A DNA stretch of 16,021 nt from Allomyces macrogynus ATCC 38327 (Eukaryota; Blastocladiomycota; Blastocladiomycetes; Blastocladiales; Blastocladiaceae). The stretch lies in the NCBI GenBank assembly GCA_000151295.1, contig GG745384.1, positions 204,725-220,745 on the forward strand, in the 5' to 3' direction. The position numbers were made by a program, and so were the translations under genes. How positions within the stretch are numbered: position 1 is the first letter of the stretch; the number at the start of each line of letters is the position of its first letter. This document shows, in pieces, positions 7,903-16,021 of the stretch. The notes beneath the pieces are model-generated. The model did not search any database and had not been told where the DNA came from. It was given only the letters and a program-made list of their open reading frames with translations.

Positions 7903-10900
7903 ATGCTCGCGCTCACCGCGCTCGCCGACGCTCCGCGCGCCGCGTCTCCGACAGCCTCGCTCGTGCGGTTCGCACGGCACGCGCAGCGCGACAGCCACTC
8001 GTCACTGGCCCGTACCTCACACATTGCCTCGCGCAGTCCATCGCCTGCCGCATCCTTAGCATCGTCGCGAGTCTCTGCCGCGGGGCGGCAGCCGCCGTCG
8101 CTGTTCGCAGCTGCTATGCCGCGGCGGTCGTTTGAGGACCGTGCCGCGTCGCCACCACCACCATCGCCCGCTGCTGCGGTTTCCACGACGCCGGTTCCTG
8201 CTGACGCGCTCGCGGCACGCGCGGCGGATCTGTTGGCGGCATGGCGGCAGCGACGGTTGCTCGATGATGACTGGTTGCCGCTAGTTGAGGATCCGGGCGC
8301 GCTGGCGGCACGTGCGCGCGACTTGGATGCGCTCATTGCGCAGGTGCGCGATGTGCTGCAGGACCTCGATCTGCGCGAACCGGTTGCGGCGGTGGATGGC
8401 GCCAAGAAGCGGTGGTCGGTCTTGTCGGCAACAGGCGCGGGTACCCCCGGTCGACCCGCCGAGCTGCGTGCCAAGCTCATGGGCGCGCTGCTCGACATGG
8501 AGGTGGATGTCGCCACGTGTCACCAACTGGTGCAGAGTGCGTGCGCTTCTGTGTTGCACGCTCGACGTTCTTGTGATCATGTGCGCTGACCGACCACGCC
8601 TTCTAGACGATCCCAACGAACTTCTGCAAGAGGTCCTTGACGAGCACGACGAACCCAACGGCACGACCACCGTACCTGCACCGGCACCACCACCCGACAA
8701 TGACGACGTTGCACCACCAACCGACGTTCCTGCTGAATCGAGCGACGTGGACGAAGCCGTCGTCATCCCCGCGCACCACAAGACGCTGAGCACCGAGCCA
8801 CTACTCTGGCACGAACTGTCGCTGTTCAACGAAATCTACCGCGCGCGCGACCTCGGCGTCCCGACGTGCCTATGCGCGGCGGGCGACTTGCTCGTGCTCG
8901 GCACGACGCGCGGGCTTGTGGGTGTGTTTACGAGACACCAGCAGCTTCGGCACGTGCTTGGGTGGATCAAGCCGGCAGGTACGCACTCTACTGAACTTTT
9001 GGACTGAAATGAGCAAAGGAGACTCACGTGCGGGTGGTAGGACCCGACCAGCTGCAGCCCGTCACGGCCATCGACGTCTCGCAGTCGGGCCAGTTCCTGG
9101 TCGTCGGCCACGCCAACGCGCTGATCTGTATCTGGAGTCTCGACCAGGGCACACTCGTCAAGAAGATTCGGCCGGTCCCACCACCACCCGCACGCGATGG
9201 GCTTACGGCACGCGTCGTGCCCAAGGCCAAGCACCACGGACACCGGCACGGGACCAAGATTTGTCATGTCAAGTTTGTCGGCAAGAGTAATCGCCGGTTT
9301 GTGTCGGCCGATGAGCTGGTACGTGTGTGAATTGGTTGCAGTGATGGCAATGGGTATTTGGCGATTGACGCGCTCTTGAGGACCGAATGACAGGGCGTCG
9401 CGTTCTACCATGTGCTGTCGAACCAGTTCCTGTCGAGCACGGAAACGCTGCGGCTGTTTGGCAGTTATGACAACCGTCTCAACCAGTCGCGGTTGACCAC
9501 CATCTTTGCCGTTGAGACGTTTGACCGGTTTGTCGCTGTGATCACGCCGTTCAAGGTACCAACCGCTTCCTGTTTTCCGTTCCAACCTGAACAGTTCACT
9601 GACCTGTCCTGATTCCGCAGATGGTCATTCTCGACACGCAGCCGACGATTCGCACCGTCTACCGGCGGCTTCGCATCGACACGGACGCGCCGGAAATCGG
9701 TCAGGCCGCCGTCTCGGGTTGTATCGAGGTCTTACCCGACGCAAGGGCGCTCGTCTTTTCATGGTCGTCGTGGCTCTGCGTGCTCAACTTGGAGATTGAC
9801 GCGGAGACGCGCGCCTTGACAACGCGCGTCGAGCACGAGAGCGACGTGCCCGCGCCCGTGTTTGCGATCAAGTCCTTTTTGGGGGTTTGTTCTTTCTTCC
9901 CCCCTCCATGGCGATCGCTTTCCATGGCGATCGCTTTCCATGGCGATGTTCCACCATGTGTGCGACTGAGAAGCTGATTCCTAACCAGTGCCCTAACCTA
10001 GGCCTCGTACCTGATCCTGCTCACCGACCAGCAAACTGCGGCCTTTTACTCGCTCACTGAACACCGCATTATCGAATCCGCACACGTCACGCCGATCGTC
10101 GGCCGCGACGACATCCTCGCCGTCTCGCAAAACCTCGGCGACCGCGGGGAAATCAGCTACGCGCAAGCGCTCGCCGTGCCCGCCAACGACGACGACCAAG
10201 TCTACGCGCTCGGCCCCGTCGGCGTCTTGCGCGGCGATCTCGTCCCGCCCGAGGAACGACTCCTCGCGTACGCGCGGCTAGGGATGACCGCGACGGCCAT
10301 CCACTTTGCGCTCAACCTGTACCACGGCGGCGCCGCACGCAGTTACGTGAGCGACCCGACGGTCTCGGCGGTCACGATGGACCCGGACCACGCGCGCGAC
10401 TTGGCGTACTGCGCGAGTTTGCAGTGCGTGCGCAGTACGCAGGACGCGGACGCGGATGTGCCGCAACTCATGCACCTCCTGCTCGCGCTCGGCGGGGACG
10501 CATTTCTTGCCGGTCAGTTCATGGATACGGTCTTGGAATGCGGGGCCGGGGACGTGTTTTTCCGGCACGTCTTGATCCTGCTGCGCACGCGCGAAGTCGC
10601 GCGGTCGTCTCTCCCGCCAGCTTTGGTCGCGGCAATGCTCGCGCACTGGTCCGCCACGGATCGGGATGACGAGTACGTCGAGACGCTTGAGTTGGTCGAC
10701 CCGACGGCGATCGATGTGGATGTGGCGTTCAAGGCATGTCGCGCGCGGCGGTTGCCGAGGGGGTTGCTGTACCTGCACCATGTCCTTGGCGACTTGGACG
10801 CGGGGCTCGACGATGTGAGCAGGACGGATTTGCCGTCCGCGCTCGCGTTTGTGCGGGACGCGTTGCCGATGCATGCGCGGTATTCGGCCGAGGCAAGGGA

Positions 10901-12720
10901 CGCAATGGCACGGTGGGTGATGCGGCACTTGAGGGAGTTGGTCGTGCAGGTGCCCGCGCCCGTGTTGGTCGCAGTCGTGAGCGCGTGTATTGATCATGCC
11001 ACGAGACCGCAGGAGTTTGTCGCGGCGCTGGCCGAGTTGCGCCGGAGGGTCACGGGCGCATGCCGAGCTCTGGTGAATGTGGTCCTGGTCGTCCAGGCGC
11101 AGCGGCACCCGCACCAGGTGATTATTGCGTCGGCCGACTTGCATGTGATTCTGAACCAGCTGATGGCCATGGTCGACGACAACGACGATGACGGCGGTGC
11201 CGTGTCCGGTGGCGACGATGACAACGAAGTGGACCAGCTCGCGGCACCGATCCCCGCCGACCTGATCCAAGACGCGATGGTGCACCTCGCACGCACCCTG
11301 ACCCTTTCACCGGACCAAGTCGCGCACTTGCTCGCGCACTGCGAGCACCGCGGGTTCTGGCGCGTCTGCGAACATATTTTCCTCGCGCTGCGCGACTACG
11401 CCCACTTGCTCGACTGTTACCTGCGCGACCCGACGCGCGCGCTCGGCGTGTTTGCAGTTGTCCGACAGTTACTCGACACGACCCGTGGCGATGCCGCGGC
11501 GACGGCCGCCGTAACCGCGCGGTTTCTCGAAGTCCTCCCGCGCGTCGGCGCGCTGGATGCGGACGCGACCGCGCAACTCTTGGCGGGGCCGTTGGCGACT
11601 GTGTTAACCCGCGCGTTGGAGGTCCTGACGGACGTGGCGAGGACGGACCCGGGCGTGCGGCTCGCGGTCGTGACGAGTCTTGCGCAACAAGTGCCCACAC
11701 CCCTCCCGGAACCCGTCCTACGGCAGTGTCTCGCCGACCACGCCGCACAGGGCCACGACGCGACCGTGGTCCACCTGGTTGCGAAACACGCCGACCAATT
11801 TTCGACGGATCTCGACGCGTGGCGCGCCCTTTGCGACACGCACAACCAAGTTCCGCGCCGCGTGCCTCTTGCTCGAGCGGCAAGGGCGGGTCAGCGACGC
11901 GGTCGATCGGCTCGTCCGTGCGGGTGATGCGGCCGCAGCGTTGGCGGCGTGTCGAAGGCACCCGGACCCAGCGCATTGGGCGCATTTAGTTGCGCTGCTC
12001 ATGGCCGCGACACCGACGACCGGGTCGGGCGCGCACGATGCGGCGGTGGCTGCGGCGCTCGATGGCGTCCAGGACGTCCCCGCGGTCCTTGCACGTGTGG
12101 TTACAGGAATGCCCGCAGGCACCCAACTCACCCCGTCCCTCACGCACCACCTGTGCGAGGGTCTGGCCGCAGCCCGCGCTGCGACCGCCGTGCACGCCGC
12201 GACGCGAGACGTGGTCGATGCCGAACGCGTCGCTGCCGTCGCCGACGCGCGCGCCACGGCGCCCGCGAAAATCGTCTGGCGGGTTCCCGTTGTCGGGGCA
12301 CTGTGTTCCGCGTGCGGTTTACGCGTCTGTGGGGCCGACGAGCACGTGCGTGCGTGGACGTGTGGGCACGTCGTGCATGCGGCGTGTGTGGCTGGGAGGA
12401 CTAGAGAGGAGAAGTGTGTGGTGTGCGATGCCGAACATCAGAGGAGGGCGCACGCGAAGCATGTGCGGGGGAAGGGAGTAGCGGTGGGTGGAAGTGGTGG
12501 GGCGGAGGTCGTAGGGGAGGATGATGATGGGGAGGGAATGGGAGGGAGTCCGCGGATGGGGGTGGAGGGAGTTAGGGGGAGGTTGTGGCGGCCGCCGCGG
12601 CATGATTGGGTACGTGACTTTCCTGGTGATTTTTGGGATGGTGGAGGGATGCAACTGACGCGTTTTGATCGTGGCGTGATTGTAGCACGCGCTCCTGCAG
12701 GTGATGATTCGCAAGGATGA
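7903..12720 (+). CDS. VPS8: VPS8-like subunit of the CORVET endosomal tethering complex
   Basis: Acts at early endosomes, where CORVET tethers Rab5-positive membranes before fusion. Six exons (7903-8536, 8607-8978, 9041-9318, 9394-9555, 9621-9884, 10002-12720) give about 1475 residues after allowing for one frame shift, close to known VPS8 lengths. Residues 1-200 are low-complexity followed by helix. The beta-propeller starts near GVPTCLCAAGDLLVLGTTRG and continues with VTAIDVSQSGQFLVVGHANA and ICIWSL. The VPS8 core begins near 650 (PPEERLLAYARLGMTATAI), followed by clathrin-repeat-like helices with an acidic loop. A RING-H2 (about 1338-1378; CSAC, CGHVVHAAC, CVVC) lies near the C-terminus. 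ATG 7903 is the first in frame; ATG 8116 (MPRRSFED) is a good alternative, since the residues between are Ser/Arg/Ala-rich. The frame breaks at 11844-11850. Confidence 0.87.
8537..8606 (+). other. VPS8 intron 1 (70 nt)
   Basis: Donor GTGCGT, acceptor TTCTAG, with CTGAC about 20 nt before the acceptor. It splits an Asn codon and joins HQLVQ to NDPNELLQ. Confidence 0.8.
8979..9040 (+). other. VPS8 intron 2 (62 nt)
   Basis: Donor GTACGC, acceptor GGTAG, with CTCAC before it. It splits a Gly codon and joins IKPA to GPDQLQPVTAID. Other AG dinucleotides inside do not keep the frame as well. Confidence 0.75.
9319..9393 (+). other. VPS8 intron 3 (75 nt)
   Basis: Donor GTACGT, acceptor GACAG, phase 0. 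It joins VSADEL to GVAFYHVLS within the propeller. Confidence 0.82.
9556..9620 (+). other. VPS8 intron 4 (65 nt)
   Basis: Donor GTACCA, acceptor CCGCAG, with ACTGAC about 18 nt before the acceptor. It is phase 0 and joins VITPFK to MVILDTQP. Confidence 0.85.
9885..10001 (+). other. VPS8 intron 5 (117 nt)
   Basis: Donor GTTTGT, acceptor CCTAG, phase 0, joining AIKSFLG to ASYLILLTDQ. Expanded by a tandem repeat, it is the longest intron of this gene. Confidence 0.82.
9906..9947 (+). repeat. 16-bp tandem repeat inside VPS8 intron 5
   Basis: Two full units (9906-9921 and 9922-9937) of ccatggcgatcgcttt and a partial third. Each unit holds the palindromes CCATGG and GCGATCGC. Confidence 0.9.
11844..11850 (+). 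other. Single-base frame shift in VPS8
   Basis: The plus strand reads AACCAAG. Dropping one base joins WRALCDTHN to FRAACLLLERQGR, a helical-repeat segment that continues naturally to the RING. Read literally, the frame ends at 11927 and loses the RING. Confidence 0.85.
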
Positions 12721-13305
12721 CGACGAGGATGAGTTTGAATGAAGGTGGGGGTTGTCGACGCGCTTATGGCCGTCCTTGGTCTGATCTTTCACGTTGCTTG
12801 CGGAGATGCAGGTCAGGTCGCGGGTGGACACCGTTGCACGCGTCGACATCGACATCAACAAGCAATTTGCTCACCAACGACAGGTCCTTGGCCACGACGC
12901 TTCTACAAAGGCCATGTGCCAGGGGATCGCCAGGGCATGGCGTCGCATGGGCCAGGGCATGGCGTCGCATGGGCCAGGGCATGGCGTCGCATGGGCCAGG
13001 GCAAGCGGCGCAGCCCAGGCTGCTGTGAGTATCGGCGAAGCGTCTGACGCCTCCTGAACGACGCGTGCTTTGGGCTTTGTTCATGCTCGGTGGCCAGGGC
13101 GCCACGGTACCCGTCATCTTCTTGTTCTATTGACCTGGCGCGCTGACTACATGCCCCATCGTGCTTCCTCGTCCATTCTCGCAGGTTCGTTGCGAAACTC
13201 GCCACAATCGCGACGGGCCATATCAAGGCACCACGACCCGCTCCTCCTTCCGGCTTCACGGCCGCCGTCGCCATCCCATTCCGCATTTGCTGCCGGCCGA
13301 TCCTA
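12721..13305. other. Intergenic region between VPS8 and the reductase gene
   Basis: About 585 nt. Open frames on both strands cross a 22-bp repeat and look incidental. No TATA box or canonical AATAAA was seen. Confidence 0.55.
12929..13004 (+). repeat. 22-bp tandem repeat, about 3.5 copies
   Basis: Units at 12929-12950, 12951-12972 and 12973-12994 appear identical, followed by a partial at 12995-13004. The unit begins gccagggcatggcgtcgc. There are no unique spacers, so it is a minisatellite and not a CRISPR array. Confidence 0.92.
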
Positions 13306-15010
13306 ATGAACCACGTCGACGGCCCGCGCACGACCAGCCCACTTGCCGTCCATCCCGCACCCATGACCGACCCGCTTGTTGCAAAAGTGTTCCAGTCCGC
13401 CACGCGCGCACGCGCACGCGTCGCGCGATGCGGCACCGTCGCGTACTGGCTGGGCGTGTTCCTACTCGTCGCGTTTACTCTGGGGATGATGATCGTGCTC
13501 CAGATTCTCGTGTTGAAAGGGGTACATTGCATTGATCGCAATCTCGATCGCCTTTTCGCGTCGTCATGGGCGTACTTTTGCTCACCATCGAAAACGCGCG
13601 CGATCGGAAATGTAGAAAGTCTACCCGAGCCAGACTAGCAACATTGGCTGGGCCATCCACGCGTGGCCTGGGCTCGTCTACTTCATCATTGGCTTTTTAC
13701 AGTTCTCTGACCGGTTCCGACACGCTTACCCGCGCGCGCACCGGCGTATGGGGTGGACTTACCTCGCACTGACGGCGGTCACGTTTATCGGCATGATCAT
13801 GATCCTCGTTGGCGGCTCGCACGCGGGCGAGTCGGCGGTCCTGTTCGCCATCACAGGCGGGGTCCTATGGGTGTCGCTGCTCGTACTAGCGACCAAGGCG
13901 ATCATGCGTGGCGATGTCAGGCTGCACCGCCGGTACCATCTGGCCGCGTTCATCGTGTCGTTTTCGATTGTGCCGATGCGGATCGGCGTGGTCATTTTGG
14001 CCGGGATCACGGGTTTGACGACCGACGAAGTGCTGAAGACGGTGCTTTGGTGGGGGCTCACGTGGTTTTTCATTGGTGGCGAACTGTACCTGTTCTTCGA
14101 GCGCAAGACAACGCCGGCCGCGACGGTCATGCTCCCGACCGCGTCAAACTCGGCGCCGGGCGACGCGTCGGTCCTGCCGATGAAGGTCAACGACGGGAAC
14201 GCGCTCGCTCCATGGATCCCAGCCGTCCTCGTCGAGGGCGAGTACTTGAACGCGCGCACGGCACGCGTCGTGTTTGCCGCGGCCAACGACGCGGCCGCTG
14301 CACACATTCCTCGACTGGTCATCCCGGGCCAGCACGTCGCGCTCGCGCACAAGAGCGGCAAGCACGAAGTAGTCCGTTCCTACTCACCCACCACGTCGCC
14401 GTACCAGGCGCACCGCGGTCATATCGAGCTCGTGGTCCGTCTCGTTTCCGGGTGGGGCCATGTCGACCGCATTGGCAGTGCGATTGATGCGCTTGCTGAC
14501 CCGACAACGTGGCCAACAGGCGACGTGGGTCGCTATCTGTGTCGGTGTCTGACGTGCCCGTACACGGAGGGCATGCAGTCACCGCTGATTCTTGTCGCGG
14601 CGGGTACTGGGCTCGCGCCACTTTGGAACCTCGCGTGCGCAGCAGTCGCGGCGCGCTCGGACCGCATACACATGGTCGTGTTCCATCGGACCAATGACGA
14701 CATTTTCTTTGTCGATCGGCTTGAGCAGCTGCGCGCGTCGAGCGAGGGCATGTTCACGTACGCGATTGCCCTGACCAAGGAGGGCGAGAAGAGTGTGGAT
14801 TTGCGCACGCCGGGAACGCTGACGGGGTATCTGACTGAGGCGATTGACGCGGCCAGGACCGGGTGCGACACGGCCGTGACCGCGCCGGCAGGGCCGTTGG
14901 TGGTGGGGTGTGGGCCGCCCGAGTTTGCCAAGTTGTTGTTGCGTGTAAGCGTGCGTGAGGTCAAGTTGATGCCGGACCAGGTGTTTGCGTTTGGTGTGTC
15001 GGATCGGTAA
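13306..15010 (+). CDS. DUF2306-like six-helix membrane protein fused to a flavin/NAD(P)H reductase domain
   Basis: Exons 13306-13521 and 13616-15010 join in phase 0 to give 536 residues; ATG 13363 (MTDPLVAK) is an alternative start. Hydrophobic helices lie at about 43-68, 85-102, 118-138, 146-168, 182-203 and 212-233. The DUF2306-type pattern is visible: LQFSDRFRHAYPRAHRRMG (100-118), then GDVRLHRRYH (171-180) before the fifth helix. A linker leads to a ferredoxin-NADP-reductase-like domain. It has a flavin-binding RSYSPTTSP (326-334), a nucleotide-binding ILVAAGTGLAP (397-407) and a C-terminal VVGCGPPEF with FAFG near the end. Six helices plus a reductase domain is the same overall plan as ferric reductases and NADPH oxidases, so electron transfer across or into a membrane is plausible. 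His 87, 108, 114, 176 and 180 are candidate cofactor ligands (inference). The substrate is unknown. Confidence 0.78.
13522..13615 (+). other. Intron of the DUF2306-reductase gene (94 nt)
   Basis: Donor GTACAT, acceptor TGTAG, with CTCAC about 30 nt before it. It is phase 0 and joins QILVLKG to KVYPSQTSNIGW, restoring the second helix. Without splicing the frame stops at TAG 13636-13638. Confidence 0.75.
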
Positions 15011-15643
15011 AGTGGGATGCTGTGTTAGTTATGGATTTGCGGATAGACGGAAGAATATTTTCGCGCCTCCAGCTATTTGGACCGCTATATTTGGAACGCT
15101 ACAGCGCTTTCCACTCCGCCAATCAAGCTGCTTTTGAACCGAAGTAGGCCGTGTGGCTCCTGCTCAACGCTAGAGGGGCATGTATTGAAAACATGCTGGA
15201 GAGGGGCTCCAACCAGGTGGACATTTCGGATTCGTGGCCACGCTACTTGATTGATCAGTTACAGGAGGAAAGAGATTCAGGAATCTTGTGGACGCGTGCA
15301 ATTGTGGACCAAAATCGTCCACGCGATGGTTGGACATAGAGTAAATATATCGAGATACGAGTTTGCTTCACAAGATCGCCCTCCAGCGTTTTGGGATTTG
15401 GGGTCTTGACGCGAGCAATCAAGAATACAAATGTCGTGCAAAGACTTGATGGAAGGCAATGCAGCGTCAGCCTCTCCACAACCAGGCTGGCTTGCATCCA
15501 CAGGAAACAGAAAAAAATCAACACCACTGTTCCTTCGAGCTGACGGAAATCCCAGCTCCACCGAAGTGCCTCAGCACAATACAAGCGCAGCCACCGCAGC
15601 TGCCACAACACACTGTAGTAGGAAAACTTTGAGATGCAAATGT
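15011..15643. other. AT-richer region with no supported gene
   Basis: It is less GC-rich than the rest of the window. I see no intact gene. A short imperfect direct repeat (ctatttggaccg / ctatatttggaacg) lies at 15073-15098. Confidence 0.5.
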
Positions 15644-16019
15644 CTAGTCCAGACTCGTGCGCTCCACACGTAGTTCGCGCAGGATTATTCTTCAATGCCC
15701 AACGGGAAGCCAGCTCGTTTGCCAGTTCAATATTATGACCAACTCGGAGGATGAGGAGAAATGCTGGCAGCAAGACTGGTCCAGCACGAAAATGATTGCC
15801 GGTCAAATCGAGTTCGCGCAGTCTTGGGCCAAATATCATTCAGCATGGCGAGCGATGATTCCGTGATCGTGCATGATACGAGGCGGAGCGTCACGAGTAC
15901 TGGGGGCATGCATGTGCTGCACCAGTGGTGCGATTTCCAATTTGTCGGATAGCACCTAATCGGTCAAGTCGAGACGTCAAAGATTCTGGCAGCCGCACAA
16001 GCAAGGGGCGAATGACTTT
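15644..16019 (-). pseudogene. Probable decayed leucine-rich-repeat gene
   Basis: LRR-like pieces appear in succession on the minus strand but in different frames. From right to left they are LPESLTSRLDRLGAIRQIGN, then LRLVSCTITESSLAML, then PRLRELDLTGNHF with LLILRVGHNIEL, then ILRELRVERTSLD. The Asn of LTGN and of VGHN are 21 residues apart. The distance from IGN to LTGN is roughly two repeat lengths. Stops and frame changes break the series. It runs off the right edge. The match is by eye to the LxxLxLxxN consensus, so chance similarity is possible. Confidence 0.45.
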
Positions 16020-16021
16020 GT

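Noticed and set aside
9911..9935. GCGATCGC octamers resembling the cyanobacterial HIP1 element
   Set aside because: They sit only in a tandem repeat within a eukaryotic intron; the likeness is accidental.
12929..13004. CRISPR-like array
   Set aside because: Units are directly adjacent with no spacers, and the genome is eukaryotic.
12903..13541. 212-residue open frame on the minus strand across the 22-bp repeat
   Set aside because: It depends on the repeat and on antisense of the reductase first exon; composition looks like chance.
15431..15673. 80-residue plus-strand open frame
   Set aside because: Low-complexity Ser/Thr/Ala composition with no motif or paralogue. Its right end overlaps the minus-strand LRR-like relic.

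Overview
The window looks like nuclear DNA of a GC-rich eukaryote. Genes are separated by a few hundred bases. They carry short GT-AG introns (about 62-117 nt) with CTGAC/CTCAC-like branch sites, and TATA boxes lie about 90-130 nt upstream of two start codons. The products are eukaryotic: a eukaryotic/archaeal-type prolyl-tRNA synthetase and the CORVET subunit VPS8. This combination fits a zoosporic (blastoclad- or chytrid-like) fungus such as Allomyces. That placement is an inference from style and not from a database match.

Layout from left to right. (1) 9-803 (+): an unrecognised Ala/Arg-rich coiled-coil protein, open to the left edge. (2) 1404-4945 (+): three tandem paralogues of a small type I membrane protein. 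Each has a signal peptide and a cysteine-rich ectodomain with the same Cys spacing, and an intron at the same codon boundary. The two intact copies add one membrane helix, a juxtamembrane Cys cluster and a Pro/Tyr-rich cytoplasmic tail. The third copy is broken and its remnants lie in three frames. (3) 7168-5181 (-): prolyl-tRNA synthetase, with two single-base frame shifts near the C-terminus and an open, presequence-like N-terminal extension. (4) 7903-12720 (+): VPS8, with six exons, an N-terminal beta-propeller and a C-terminal RING-H2, and one single-base frame shift. It is divergent from the synthetase gene. (5) 13306-15010 (+): a six-helix DUF2306-like membrane module fused to a flavin/NAD(P)H reductase domain. 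(6) 15011-16021: AT-richer DNA with no intact gene and what looks like a decayed leucine-rich-repeat gene on the minus strand.

No shared pathway links the genes, and no operon logic is expected here. The parts most worth attention are the Cys-rich membrane family, the DUF2306-reductase fusion, and the three one-base frame shifts in two otherwise well conserved housekeeping genes, all at an AACC-containing site. Three small tandem repeats (16, 16 and 22 bp units) lie in non-coding parts.
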